Assembly: GCF_008329985.2 (NCBI RefSeq)
Contig: NZ_CP038437.2
Span: 496,001 to 560,000 of the forward strand
Reading direction: 5' to 3'
Origin: Halomonas binhaiensis
GTDB taxonomy: Bacteria; Pseudomonadota; Gammaproteobacteria; Pseudomonadales; Halomonadaceae
DNA: 64,000 nucleotides
The notes beneath the pieces are model-generated. The model worked only from the letters and a program-made list of their open reading frames with translations, ran no database searches and was not told the origin of the DNA. Position numbers and translations under genes: made by a program. This document shows positions 42,076 through 51,149 of this stretch, one piece after another. Numbering within the stretch: the first letter of the stretch is position 1; each line of letters opens with the position of its first letter.

Positions 42076-42753
42076 CTACCTGAAATGAGCGGAAAGACCC
42101 TGTACAGGCCTGAGTGCCACAGAAGTTCCTGGCAGTGGCGTGCTGATTTCGAGCTCATCTCTGGTTTCGAGCTCAGGGCTGCGAATACAGAGATGAATGG
42201 TCAATTGCTCATCCTGATATTGCCAGACATGTATGGTGCCATTCGGAGCCAGCTCGTCGAGCATGGTCGCGATATCCGAGGAAAGCACGTGCGCAGGCCT
42301 TTTTCCTTCGCACCAGGCGAGTTTGAACAGCGCTTCATGCAGGGTCCAGGCCCGATAGAAAGCCTGCAATGGTTGGGTATCTTGGCGGATGGCAGTGCGT
42401 GTCTGCAGTGTGGGGAAAGCTTCGACCAGACGGTCGAGCCTGCGTACATGACGTCCAAGGGAACATTCAATGTCCAGCCCGATGGGCTGGTTGGACAGGG
42501 CGGCGATGACATGATCACGACGATGGCTCAGCCCCGGCCAGATGCCATTGGGCAAGTTATCGTGGTGTACCGGCCCATGGCCGCGCGGTGACCAGCCAGC
42601 CAGGGGACAGTCAATCTGCCACTCGGCCGCAAGCTGTGACAGCAGCTCGCGACCCAGGCGAGAGGCTCCGGCTCCTCTGGCTACTGGCCCGGTCCGTGCC
42701 AGGGCCAGCAGCAGGCGAGCGGGGCCCGGTTCATTCCAGTGTGACAACTTCAC
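42076..42753 (-). CDS. 4'-phosphopantetheinyl transferase superfamily protein
   Basis: About 225 residues. Transfers phosphopantetheine from CoA to the active Ser of carrier proteins, here presumably the two cluster ACPs. Family landmarks: LSHRRDHVIAALSNQPIGLDIECSLGR (Mg-binding Asp/Glu) and FYRAWTLHEALFKL (the W-x-x-KEA-like motif written WTLHEALFK). No in-frame ATG exists near the start; candidates are TTG 42774, GTG 42753 and TTG 42747, the last with AAGGG at good spacing. It overlaps the preceding gene and is the last gene of the aryl polyene operon. Confidence 0.82.
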   Translation of the reverse strand: MKLSHWNEPGPARLLLALARTGPVARGAGASRLGRELLSQLAAEWQIDCPLAGWSPRGHGPVHHDNLPNGIWPGLSHRRDHVIAALSNQPIGLDIECSLGRHVRRLDRLVEAFPTLQTRTAIRQDTQPLQAFYRAWTLHEALFKLAWCEGKRPAHVLSSDIATMLDELAPNGTIHVWQYQDEQLTIHLCIRSPELETRDELEISTPLPGTSVALRPVQGLSAHFR

Positions 42754-43177
42754 CCTTGAGCGAGACCCCGGCAATCAGGGCGCCGGCACGACATTCGTAT
42801 TCCGTTGCTGAAGGCCTGGCAATTTCATCGTAGTAGCTGGTGATGTTGATGACTGCATTGGCACCTTCCGTCTTGGCACGCTCCTGTATCGTAAGCAGGG
42901 CGGACAGCATGACCCAGCGGCAGGCTTCCTCATCGGTCTTGTTCAGGGCATTGGTCTTGCGGTATGTGACCACAGGGCCATGTTCCTGAACCACGTTGCC
43001 GGCGACGGCACTATCGCCGAAGACGAAGTGGATATTGGGGTCGAGCTTTTTCTTGGCCTCTGGCATGGCCAGTACATCCTGAATGGGCAGGAAATACTGC
43101 GTATCGCGGGCCTGAGCCATGGATGTCAGAACCATGCTGCTGAGCATCAAGGCCAGGCAAATCAGTCCTTTCTTCAT
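42731..43177 (-). CDS. Small secreted protein of the aryl polyene cluster
   Basis: 148 residues with a clear Sec signal peptide (MKKGLICLALMLSSMVLTS then MAQA, cleavage near 23). The mature part has two Cys (EEACRW and EYECRAG) and the sequence ERAKTEGANAVINITSYYD, recalling small periplasmic YbjQ/RcsF-like domains. Homologues occur beside phosphopantetheinyl transferase genes in aryl polyene clusters; some are misnamed excinuclease subunits. Function unknown. It precedes the transferase gene with a 23-44 base overlap, depending on that start. Confidence 0.72.
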   Translation of the reverse strand: MKKGLICLALMLSSMVLTSMAQARDTQYFLPIQDVLAMPEAKKKLDPNIHFVFGDSAVAGNVVQEHGPVVTYRKTNALNKTDEEACRWVMLSALLTIQERAKTEGANAVINITSYYDEIARPSATEYECRAGALIAGVSLKGEVVTLE

Positions 43178-43197
43178 CTTTTATCACTCCTTGTGCA

Positions 43198-43240
43198 GTG
43201 AGATAGATTGTGCGGTGAGATAGATTGCATGGTGAGATGG
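43198..43240 (+). repeat. 17-bp tandem duplication in the intergenic gap before the small secreted protein gene
   Basis: GTGAGATAGATTGTGCG, GTGAGATAGATTGCATG and partial GTGAGATGG. Confidence 0.9.
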
Positions 43241-43293
43241 CGCCGCTGATGCGGTGGTTGCAGGGTGAGCAGTGAACCCGTCGCACCAGGGGC

Positions 43294-44556
43294 TCATGGG
43301 CCCCAGCGCTGGAAGATCAGTGATGTATTGATACCGCCGAAGGCAAAGTTGTTGCTCATGACATATTCACAGTCGATGTGGCGGCCCTTGCCACAAAGGT
43401 AATCCAGTTCTGCGCATTTTGGATCGAGCGTATCCAGATTAGCGGTGGCGTGGAACCAGCCCTCACGCATCATCTCGATGGCGACCCAGGCTTCGAGTGC
43501 ACCGCAGGCCCCTAGAGTGTGACCGGTAAAACTCTTGAATGCACTGATCGGCTGTGCTTTTCCAAAGACGGCTTGTGTGGCTATGGATTCAGCAATATCG
43601 CCACGTTCCGTGGCTGTGCCATGGGCGCTGACATAGCTGATCTGCTCAGGGCACAACGCGGCATCGGCGAGTGCTTCGCGTATGGCGGCCTCCATCATGG
43701 CGGCATCTGGCTGCGTGACATGGCGACCATCGCTGTTGGTGGCAAACCCCACCAGTTCGGCATGGATCCTGGCTCCCCTGGCCAGAGCATGTTCGAGGTC
43801 CTCCAGGATCAGAGTTCCTGCCCCTTCTCCGATGACCAGACCATCTCGGTCAACATCGAAAGGACGAGGTGTCTTCTCGGGTTGGTCGTTGAGTGTGCTG
43901 GTTGCGAACAGGGTATCGAAGACGGCTGCCTCGGAGGCGGAAAGCTCTTCACAGCCGCCTGCAATCATGGCGGTCTGGCGACCGAAGCGAATGGCCTCGT
44001 AGGCATAGCCGATCCCCTGACTACCGGAAGTACAAGCACTGGAGGTGGTATGGATGCGTCCGCGAACACCAAGAAAAACCCCGATGTTCACTGGTGCGGT
44101 ATGCGCCATCATGCGGATATAGGAGTTGGCATTAAGCCCATCGGTGGACTTGTTGATCAACATGTTACCGAAGTCGGCCACCGCGTCAGGTTCTCCGGCG
44201 GAGGCGCCATAGGCGATGCCCATGCGACCGCTACCGGTCAACGCGCTGCCAAGCAGGCCGGCATCCTCCAGGGCCAGTTCACTGGCCCGGGTGGCCATGC
44301 GGGCTCCACGCCCCATGCTGCGCAAGGCCTTGCGGTGGTAATGATCGGGCAAGGAGAAGTCTTTCACCACTCCGGCGAGACGCGTGTTCAAGCCCTCGTA
44401 CTGTTCCCACTCGCCCATATGACAGATGCCGTTGATCCCCGCAGCGAGACGCTGGCGAATGCTTGGCCAGTCGTTGCCGATAGGCGAGAACCCCGCCATT
44501 CCGGTCACGACCACGCGTCGGCCCAGACCGTCGGGGCGCATGGCGTTGGTTGCCAT
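43294..44556 (-). CDS. apeR: Beta-ketoacyl-ACP synthase (ApeR-like)
   Basis: 420-residue FabF-type ketosynthase. Active-site C175 (TTSSACTSGSQG), H312 (SAHGTATERGD), K341 and H346 (KSFTGHTLGACG), and the NNFAFGGINTSL C-terminus are all present, so it is catalytically complete. In aryl polyene clusters this enzyme is the stand-alone ketosynthase after the ketoreductase gene. The start ATG 44556 shares a base with the ketoreductase stop (TGATG); a longer frame reads back into that gene and is rejected. Symbol assigned by order and type. Confidence 0.88.
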   Translation of the reverse strand: MATNAMRPDGLGRRVVVTGMAGFSPIGNDWPSIRQRLAAGINGICHMGEWEQYEGLNTRLAGVVKDFSLPDHYHRKALRSMGRGARMATRASELALEDAGLLGSALTGSGRMGIAYGASAGEPDAVADFGNMLINKSTDGLNANSYIRMMAHTAPVNIGVFLGVRGRIHTTSSACTSGSQGIGYAYEAIRFGRQTAMIAGGCEELSASEAAVFDTLFATSTLNDQPEKTPRPFDVDRDGLVIGEGAGTLILEDLEHALARGARIHAELVGFATNSDGRHVTQPDAAMMEAAIREALADAALCPEQISYVSAHGTATERGDIAESIATQAVFGKAQPISAFKSFTGHTLGACGALEAWVAIEMMREGWFHATANLDTLDPKCAELDYLCGKGRHIDCEYVMSNNFAFGGINTSLIFQRWGP

Positions 44557-45281
44557 CAGCACATACCTCCGTTGACCGCGATGACCTGGCGGGTGATGTA
44601 GCTTGCCTCGTGGGAACACAGGAAACTGACGGCAGCGGCGACTTCATCGGCGGTACCGGTGCGCTGCATGGGAATCATCTTGAGCGCTTCATCGCGAGCC
44701 AGGTCTTCTGTCATGTCAGTGTCGATCAATCCTGGCGCAACGGCATTGACGGTGATCCTGCGCTTGGCGAGTTCGATGGCCAATGCCTTCACTGCTCCGA
44801 TCAGGCCGGCCTTGGCGGCGCTGTAGTTGACCTGTCCACGGTTACCCATCAGACCGGAGACGGATGACATGACCACAATGCGCCCGGGTTTGCGACGACG
44901 TACCAATGGCATGGTGACGGGCTTGATCACGTTATAGAAGCCATTGAGGCCGGTATCGATGACTCCATCCCAGTCGGCATCGGACAACGCCGGGAAAGCG
45001 GCATCAGCGGTGATGCCGGCATTGCACACGACGCCGTAGTAAGCCCCATGCGTTTCGATGTCTGTTTCCAGCGTCTGGCGTGCATGCTCGCGGTCAGTCA
45101 CGTCAAAGCACAGAATGCGCACTTCACGGCCCAAGTGGCGAATGTCCTCGGCAACACGCTCGGCGGCATCCTTCTGTTGACGACAATGCAGCACGATATC
45201 GAAGCCGTCCTTTGCCAGGCGCAGAGCAATGGCACGGCCAATGCCTCGGCTGGAGCCGGTAACGAGAATGGTATCCCTCAT
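44556..45281 (-). CDS. apeQ: 3-oxoacyl-ACP reductase (ApeQ-like ketoreductase)
   Basis: 241-residue short-chain dehydrogenase of the FabG type. NADP motif TGSSRGIGRAIA at 8-19, NAG at about 89-91 (CNAGITADAAF), catalytic Ser in SSVSGLMGN and Tyr/Lys in VNYSAAKAG, then PGLIDTDMTEDL and a VNGGMC C-terminus. Reduces the beta-keto group during polyene extension. ATGA overlap with the dehydratase gene upstream. Confidence 0.92.
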   Translation of the reverse strand: MRDTILVTGSSRGIGRAIALRLAKDGFDIVLHCRQQKDAAERVAEDIRHLGREVRILCFDVTDREHARQTLETDIETHGAYYGVVCNAGITADAAFPALSDADWDGVIDTGLNGFYNVIKPVTMPLVRRRKPGRIVVMSSVSGLMGNRGQVNYSAAKAGLIGAVKALAIELAKRRITVNAVAPGLIDTDMTEDLARDEALKMIPMQRTGTADEVAAAVSFLCSHEASYITRQVIAVNGGMC

Positions 45282-45769
45282 GGTTGCTCCTTCAACATGG
45301 CATTCAGGGCATCTTCGGATTCGGGTTGAAACACATTGAGCAGAGCGCTGGCGACCTGGCCCTGAGCCGTGTGCAGCTCAGCCTGGAAGGCGCCCAGGCC
45401 ATTGTCGGCACGATAATCCAGTTGAATGGCGACTTCGACGGGCACACCAAAGGGAAAGGATGCGAGGTCACAGCGATAGCGCCGGGTGCCGAGCAGGAAG
45501 CCGATGCTGGGTCGCCGCCCCTGATCGGAGTTGTGGTGTCCTGACCAAGCGGCGATAGCCTGGGCCATCCACTCCAGGCCGACCCAGCCGGGGATTCCTT
45601 CGGAGGTTGCGAACAGGTCATCACGCTTCGGGGTAACTCGAGCGCGCAGATGTTCCTGTCCAACCTCCAGCAACTCATCCAGCAGGCACATGTCACCTTC
45701 GTGGGGCACCAGTGAGTCAATGGGCTGAGGACATGAATCTGCCTGGTCGGGAGTCGTATGGTGAATCAT
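45278..45769 (-). CDS. apeP: Hotdog-fold 3-hydroxyacyl-ACP dehydratase (ApeP-like)
   Basis: 163 residues. The hotdog dehydratase pattern LVPHEGDMCLLDELLEV near 23-39 (catalytic His) and GWVGLEWMAQAIAAWSG near 61-77 is that of ApeP/FabA-like enzymes from aryl polyene clusters. It would form the double bonds of the polyene. ATGA overlaps on both sides (with the ketosynthase before and ketoreductase after). Confidence 0.87.
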   Translation of the reverse strand: MIHHTTPDQADSCPQPIDSLVPHEGDMCLLDELLEVGQEHLRARVTPKRDDLFATSEGIPGWVGLEWMAQAIAAWSGHHNSDQGRRPSIGFLLGTRRYRCDLASFPFGVPVEVAIQLDYRADNGLGAFQAELHTAQGQVASALLNVFQPESEDALNAMLKEQP

Positions 45770-46923
45770 TGGCTACGTTCCATGAGCAGAGCAATGTTGT
45801 TGCCGCCAAAGGCAAAGGCATTGGACAGGGCGCGTTTCACATCGCACTGGCCACCATGGCTGTAGGTCAGGGCGGGCAGGGCCGGATCGGCCTCGTACAG
45901 TTGAGGCGGTAGTTGCCCGCGGTCGATGGCCAGCCAGCAGAAGGCTGCTTCCAGGGCACCACATGCCCCCAATGTGTGGCCTGTCAGGCTCTTGGTCGAG
46001 CTGCAGATCACGCCTTGAGGGAACACTTCGGCAACGGCCAGGGATTCCATTGCATCATTGAGCTTGGTGGCGGTGCCGTGCAGGTTGAGATAGTCGACCT
46101 GTGACGCCTGCACGCCAGCCATGTGCAGAGCCGCGAGCATGGCTTCGCGGGCACCGGATCCATCCGGCCGGGGGGCAGAAATATGATAGGCATCACTGGT
46201 TTCACCATAGCCGCTAAGCTGAATGCCGCCGCTTTCTCCACTGACCAGGAATAGCGCGGCCCCTTCACCGAGATTGATGCCTCTCCTATCGGCGGCAAAG
46301 GGACGGCAGGGAGCGTCGCTGACCGCCTCCAGCGAGGCGAAGCCATTGACGGTCAAGCGGCACAGTGAGTCGGCTCCTCCCGCGATGGCCGCATCGCACT
46401 GGCCGCTGGCAATCAGGCGGCGGGCACTGGCCAGGGCCTTGGCGCTGGACGTGCAGGCCGTGGACAGGGTGTAGGCAGGGCCATCAAGGTTCAGGTACCA
46501 GGCAACGAAATCCGCAGGGGCACCGATTTCATGGCGATAGTATTGGAAGTCTTCTGGCCACTCGCCGTCCCTGCCGCGTTGTGAAAGCGCATCTTCGGTT
46601 TCACCGATGCCTGACGTGCTGGTGCCCAGGATGACCGCAATACGCGCATCAGGATTGGCGCTGCGCCAGTCTTCCAGAGTGGGAGCCAGGCGCTCCAGGG
46701 CTGCCGCAAGCAAGCGGTTGTTACGTGAACGGTACTTGCTGGGCCATCCGCTGTCATCTGGAAGAGCTGTGTCAACGCTCCCCACTGGCAAAGGTCTGCC
46801 CGGTGTGAAGGCATCACTCGTACGCAGGCCTGCCTGTCCGTTGAACAGGCGAGTGGCAATGGTGTCCAGTTGGTCGCCAAGTGGGCAGACCAGAGCTGGT
46901 GGATAGAGGCGGCAATGGGTCAT
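45766..46923 (-). CDS. apeO: Beta-ketoacyl-ACP synthase (ApeO-like)
   Basis: 385 residues. Active-site C157 (STACTSSAKAL), His in NLHGTATKLND, Lys/His in KSLTGHTLGACG and an NAFAFGGNN C-terminal motif, so catalytic residues are intact. In the type II aryl polyene PKS the ApeO-type ketosynthase pairs with the chain-length-factor-like ApeC, encoded at the other end of this operon. Start ATG 46923 forms ATGA with the lipoprotein gene; ATG 46935 adds four residues and cannot be excluded. Symbol by order and type. Confidence 0.87.
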   Translation of the reverse strand: MTHCRLYPPALVCPLGDQLDTIATRLFNGQAGLRTSDAFTPGRPLPVGSVDTALPDDSGWPSKYRSRNNRLLAAALERLAPTLEDWRSANPDARIAVILGTSTSGIGETEDALSQRGRDGEWPEDFQYYRHEIGAPADFVAWYLNLDGPAYTLSTACTSSAKALASARRLIASGQCDAAIAGGADSLCRLTVNGFASLEAVSDAPCRPFAADRRGINLGEGAALFLVSGESGGIQLSGYGETSDAYHISAPRPDGSGAREAMLAALHMAGVQASQVDYLNLHGTATKLNDAMESLAVAEVFPQGVICSSTKSLTGHTLGACGALEAAFCWLAIDRGQLPPQLYEADPALPALTYSHGGQCDVKRALSNAFAFGGNNIALLMERSQ

Positions 46924-47639
46924 GGTGGAGGGCATGCTGTGGTGCTGTTGTCTCGGGTTTTCGTACCTTGTGTTTCCATACCTTGTGCTGCGGTGTTCTG
47001 GGCTGCTGTCGGTGCAATGTAGAGCCGATATCCTGCCTCGATATCATCGATGACACGGCATTCCGGTGTGGTATCAATAAGTGCCACCAGGCGACCTCGG
47101 TAGTAGATCCTGCGTTGCTGGGCCGCGGTTTCCAATGCCCAGCCTGTGCCGTTAAAGGCATCTTGTAAGTCACCTTCCGGCCACAGGCTCCAGGTCAGTC
47201 GGCTAGCCAACCAGTCGGCACTGAAGGGGGGATCGAACACCGCATCAGGCAAAAAACGGCTGCCGTGCTCATCACGAACCAGGGTCAGAAGTCGCTGGCC
47301 CTGCGAGCTCAGCAAGGCCAGTTGCAACTGTTGATGGTCGTGGCGGATGACACCGAGAAGCGTATCGCGCTTGTCAGCGTGCTCAAAGGTCAGCCGTTGG
47401 ACGCTGGGTGTTGCGGGTGGCAGCGTAGCCAGGCTCGGTGCTGGTGATGTCGGCGGCATGTGACTGCAAGCACTCAGAGCCAGTAGCAGGATGCCACTGA
47501 GAAGGCCGTGGAGCAGGGAGTGTTTCTGCTCTTGCCGACGAGGCTCCTGACCATCCGAAGCTGTCGCGTATAGGATCGGGTTGCGCAGGGGCATGTTGCT
47601 CTGGTTTTCAGGGCTCAGGTATACAGGGCTCTGGTTCAT
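46920..47639 (-). CDS. DUF3261-family lipoprotein of the aryl polyene cluster
   Basis: About 239 residues. A hydrophobic segment ends in the lipobox LLLALSAC, unusually far from the N-terminus (about residue 57), so the true start may be further in. The mature domain has RLTFEHADKRDTLLGVIRHDHQQLQLALLSSQGQRLLTL (in part) and a C-terminal YRLYIAP, fitting DUF3261. Homologues sit in aryl polyene clusters next to the LolA/MMPL pair, so a role in outer-membrane delivery is inferred. The N-terminal 15 residues are encoded by four imperfect 15-bp repeats. Confidence 0.75.
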   Translation of the reverse strand: MNQSPVYLSPENQSNMPLRNPILYATASDGQEPRRQEQKHSLLHGLLSGILLLALSACSHMPPTSPAPSLATLPPATPSVQRLTFEHADKRDTLLGVIRHDHQQLQLALLSSQGQRLLTLVRDEHGSRFLPDAVFDPPFSADWLASRLTWSLWPEGDLQDAFNGTGWALETAAQQRRIYYRGRLVALIDTTPECRVIDDIEAGYRLYIAPTAAQNTAAQGMETQGTKTRDNSTTACPPP

Positions 47640-47657
47640 ATGGCTCAGTTCCCCTGG
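47598..47657 (-). repeat. Four imperfect 15-bp units across the flavoprotein/lipoprotein gene junction
   Basis: Plus-strand units start GCTCTGG, GCTCAGG, GCTCTGG and GCTCAGT at 47598, 47613, 47628 and 47643; they cover the 3' end of the flavoprotein gene and the start of the lipoprotein gene, where they encode NQSP-like pentads. Confidence 0.75.
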
Positions 47658-48889
47658 TCCAGGTAACAATGTTCGGCCAGGCTATCCAGGCGCCGTTTGC
47701 TGGCGCTGACAAAAGGGTTGTCCTGATCCCAAGCATAACCGGCCAGTACCGAGGCAATCATCTGTCGGATTCTTTCTGGCTGGCGGTCGTGAAAGATGAT
47801 GCGTTGTAAACGCTCGTCGTACCAGGCATCGACAAAAGCGCGGAAGGTGGCAATGCCTTGTCGCAAGGGACGCTCAAAGGATGTGTCCCAGTCGATGGCC
47901 TGTCCTTCCAGCTGTTGCTTGACCAGAGGCGCTGCGCGCAAGGCGGAATCCAGGGCGATGGTGACGCCTGAGGAGAATACCGGATCGAGGAACTCGCCTG
48001 CGTTACCGAGAATGGCGAAACCTGGGCCATGCAGTCGCTCGATGTCAGCAGAATAACCGCCGATGCGCTGGACCTCGCGCCTAGGCTGGGCATGGTTCAA
48101 CAGACGAGAGAAACGCGGCTCCTGGCGAAGCAGGTTCCACAATCGCTGGTCGTCGCTGTCGCCAGCGGCATCGGCTCGGTCTGGCGCCGTCACCACGCCG
48201 ACCGAAGCTTGCCCGGAACGGAAGGGAATCAGCCAATACCAGGTCGTGGCGTCCTGGGGATGAATCCCGATCAGGATCTTTTCGCGGTCGTGTTCCGCGG
48301 CCTCGATATGATCCTCGACGTGGGTGAATAGTGCTGTACGTGGCGCTAGAGAAGAAGGCCGGTCAAGCTTCTCCAGGCGAGCCAGGACACGCCCATAGCC
48401 GCTGGCATCGAGCACGAAGCGAGCATCCAGTTCATGGCGTCTGCCTTGCTCATCTTCAAGCTGCAGACGCGGTCGCTGGGGATGTGGGTGAAAGCCGGTA
48501 ACGCTGACGCCAAAGTGAACCTGAGCGCCGGCGCGACGAGCTCCCTCGATCAGGCGCTGATCGAAGTCGGCCCGTTCCACCTGCCAGGTGGTGCCTGGCC
48601 CGGGAGAAAACTTGTCGCGGAAGTCGATGGCAGCATAACGCGTGCGATGACAGAAGGCGGCACCGTTCTTGGCCTGGAATTCCCCGGCTTGTGCAGATTC
48701 GAGCAATCCACACTGTTCCAGATAGACCATGCACTGGGGCAGCAGGCTCTCGCCAATGCTGAAACGAGGGAAATGCTGGCGCTCCAATACCTGCACCGAC
48801 CAGCCGTCGCGTGCCAACCAGGCTGCAGCTGCCGCCCCGGCAGGGCCGGCACCAATGATCGCGATGTCAGTAGTCTCAACGATGTCCAT
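47645..48889 (-). CDS. FAD-dependent oxidoreductase with flavin-halogenase signatures
   Basis: 414 residues. GAGPAG at 13-18 binds FAD, IGESLLP at 45-51 follows, Lys74 in FQAKNGAAF aligns with the position of the catalytic Lys of flavin halogenases, and W217-Y-W-L-I-P222 matches the halogenase-specific WxWxIP motif. NAGEFLDPVFSSGVTIA is the second FAD motif. This combination is typical of flavin-dependent halogenases acting on aromatic or carrier-bound substrates. The cluster makes an aryl polyene, so ring halogenation is plausible (xanthomonadins are brominated). A non-halogenating FAD oxidoreductase of the same superfamily remains possible. Start ATG 48889 overlaps the exporter gene by 14 bases. 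Confidence 0.75.
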   Translation of the reverse strand: MDIVETTDIAIIGAGPAGAAAAAWLARDGWSVQVLERQHFPRFSIGESLLPQCMVYLEQCGLLESAQAGEFQAKNGAAFCHRTRYAAIDFRDKFSPGPGTTWQVERADFDQRLIEGARRAGAQVHFGVSVTGFHPHPQRPRLQLEDEQGRRHELDARFVLDASGYGRVLARLEKLDRPSSLAPRTALFTHVEDHIEAAEHDREKILIGIHPQDATTWYWLIPFRSGQASVGVVTAPDRADAAGDSDDQRLWNLLRQEPRFSRLLNHAQPRREVQRIGGYSADIERLHGPGFAILGNAGEFLDPVFSSGVTIALDSALRAAPLVKQQLEGQAIDWDTSFERPLRQGIATFRAFVDAWYDERLQRIIFHDRQPERIRQMIASVLAGYAWDQDNPFVSASKRRLDSLAEHCYLDQGN

Positions 48890-51149
48890 GAGAAGTCTTC
48901 TCCGTGTGAGAGACGCCAAGTGATGTACCTGATCGAGAGAAGGGCACCAGGCACCAGGTGGCGGTCAGGCCGATCAGGCAGGTGGTGCCAAGAAAGTGCA
49001 GTGCAGGAGTGGCACTGAAGGCCAGCAGTCCAAAAGCCAGCAGGCTGGAGGCACAGGATAGCGTGATGGCGAGCCAGGCCGCAGGGTCGTCGGGGTGCTC
49101 AGTACTGAAGATGCCGGCGTCGAGACCAATTCCGAGTACCAGCAGAAGCCCCAGCAGGTGAAAGAGCGACAGGCCAATCTGCAAGGCAGCGAAGATCCCC
49201 AATGTCAGTATCACTGCACCAACAGGGGGTAACAGCACCCGCCAGGCATTCAGTCGGTAGCGCCAAAGGAAGGCAACAGCCAGCACGAACATGGCCAGGG
49301 CCAGCCAACGGATGATACTTGTGCTCAGTTGCTCCAGCTGGGAAGAAAGGGCGCTGACGCGGTCACGATATAAGGTGCCGGGTGCGCGGGACAGAGCCTG
49401 GACCTTGGCGAGCCCCTGATTATCGAGGTCCCCCAGCAGAATGATGGCACTGGGGGTGCCATTCAGAGTGAACCATAACGGGCGCAGAGTCTCTCCAGCG
49501 GCATCGTCAAGCCATATATCCGGCGTCAATGTCGGAACCTTTTCCAGTGTTGCCCAGATACGACCCGCTTGTTCTGAAGGTAGTCCTGCCTGTTGCAGCA
49601 CAGATGGCAGAGCACTCTGATAGCGTTGTGTGACAGTTTGCAGGTTGCTTTCCTGGGTGGCTCCTGAGGGTACGACCTGGGCCAGGTGACGGTAGCTGGA
49701 TAGATGTCCTTGATGATGCAGGCGGGATAATTCGACATCCATGGTCTCCAGGCGCTGCAGCAGAGTTTCGGGAGAGTCCGCTTGTAGAACCAGGTAACGG
49801 AACCCGGCTGGCTGGCCGAGCAATGCCTGTGCGCGTTGTTGCTGATCGATCAGTGTCTGGGGAGAGCTGTTCAACTGACGCAGGTCGTGGCGCGAGTGAC
49901 CAGCCAGAATGGCCAGCAGCAATGCTGCCAGCAGTACCAGCAGCATCAGAACATAGGCTTTGCGATGATGAGGACCCAGGCGCAGACCATTCAGGCGCAG
50001 GGCAATGGTCTGGGTAGCGGGATGGCTACGGAGCGGGATGCAGGGCAAGCATAGGCGAACGCTCAACCAGGCACCGAACAGGCCACAGGCGGTGAAGGTC
50101 GCCATCTGGCGCAGGCCAGGAATGGGCGGCGCCATCAGTACCAGGTAAGCACACAAGCTGGAGACAAGGCTGAGAAACAGGCCTGGCCACAGCGTAGAAA
50201 GTGGGCGTTGTGGATGCAGTTGACGCATACATTGCAAATGCAGTGCGTAATCCACCGAGATACCGATCAGGCTGGCACCAAAGGCCAGGGTAATCAGGTT
50301 CAGGGAGCCGAACAATGTCCAGGTAATGGCGCTGGCAAACAATAGTCCGCTGGCAATGGGCACCAGCAGTGTTGCCATCAGGGCCGGACGGCGAAAGACC
50401 AGCCACAGCATCAGCAGTACGCCGAGCAGGGAACCGACACCGATGGTGGTGACTTCCTGCTGGGCCTGCCGAGCGCCGGCGGCGGCGTGGTACACCAGGC
50501 CTGAACGCAGCAAGGTGAGATCAGGGTGATCGGCAGTAAAGCGATCCAATGTCTCGTTCAGGCGGCGTTGCAGTTCCATGTCGTAGGGACTGGAGGCCAG
50601 GGTGGCACTGACCAGCCGCCATGTCGCCTTTGGTGTGGTGACGGTCGGGCCACCATCGCGCCATTCCACGTGGGAGGCAAGACGGGCATTGAGCCAGGCA
50701 TCGAGCAGGCCGAAGGGGTCCTGAACAAGGTCTCCAGCGACTCCTGGAGTGAACAGGCGAGACAGGCCACGCTTGACCCAGTCCTCCGTAGTGGCCTGTG
50801 CCAGTGACGGAGCCAATAGTCGATATCGGTAGGGCGCCAGAAGAAGATCCGGGCGAGGAGGAGATTGCTCGTCAAGACGGGCAACCACGCCACTCTCTTG
50901 CAGGTGCTTGCGTAGCTCCTGGGTGGCAGCAATATCATCGGGGCCTGTGATCAGTATCAGGAAGCGCTGCTCGAGGGCGTCTGCAAGACGCTGGTCAGTG
51001 TGCTGAAACAGAGTGTTGTTGGCAGATTCTGGCAGCAGGACCGTGATGCGGGTATCCAGGGGAGCGCCACGCCAAAGCTGGATCCCGAGCAGGACAGCAC
51101 TGGCCAGGACCACGCCCAACCATAGCAGCAGGCCCCGGGAACGGATCAC
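48876..51149 (-). CDS. MMPL/RND-type exporter (COG4258) of the aryl polyene cluster
   Basis: 757 residues. Two copies of the RND half-unit: helix 1, periplasmic loop (about 30-220) and five helices (about 225-380), then helix 7, a second loop (about 410-600) and the last helices (about 610-735). FGASLIGISVDYALHLQCM holds the family Asp-Tyr motif. Such proteins sit next to LolA-like genes in aryl polyene clusters and are thought to move the lipid-linked pigment towards the outer membrane. ATGA overlap with the LolA-type gene. Confidence 0.87.
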   Translation of the reverse strand: MIRSRGLLLWLGVVLASAVLLGIQLWRGAPLDTRITVLLPESANNTLFQHTDQRLADALEQRFLILITGPDDIAATQELRKHLQESGVVARLDEQSPPRPDLLLAPYRYRLLAPSLAQATTEDWVKRGLSRLFTPGVAGDLVQDPFGLLDAWLNARLASHVEWRDGGPTVTTPKATWRLVSATLASSPYDMELQRRLNETLDRFTADHPDLTLLRSGLVYHAAAGARQAQQEVTTIGVGSLLGVLLMLWLVFRRPALMATLLVPIASGLLFASAITWTLFGSLNLITLAFGASLIGISVDYALHLQCMRQLHPQRPLSTLWPGLFLSLVSSLCAYLVLMAPPIPGLRQMATFTACGLFGAWLSVRLCLPCIPLRSHPATQTIALRLNGLRLGPHHRKAYVLMLLVLLAALLLAILAGHSRHDLRQLNSSPQTLIDQQQRAQALLGQPAGFRYLVLQADSPETLLQRLETMDVELSRLHHQGHLSSYRHLAQVVPSGATQESNLQTVTQRYQSALPSVLQQAGLPSEQAGRIWATLEKVPTLTPDIWLDDAAGETLRPLWFTLNGTPSAIILLGDLDNQGLAKVQALSRAPGTLYRDRVSALSSQLEQLSTSIIRWLALAMFVLAVAFLWRYRLNAWRVLLPPVGAVILTLGIFAALQIGLSLFHLLGLLLVLGIGLDAGIFSTEHPDDPAAWLAITLSCASSLLAFGLLAFSATPALHFLGTTCLIGLTATWCLVPFSRSGTSLGVSHTEKTSHGHR

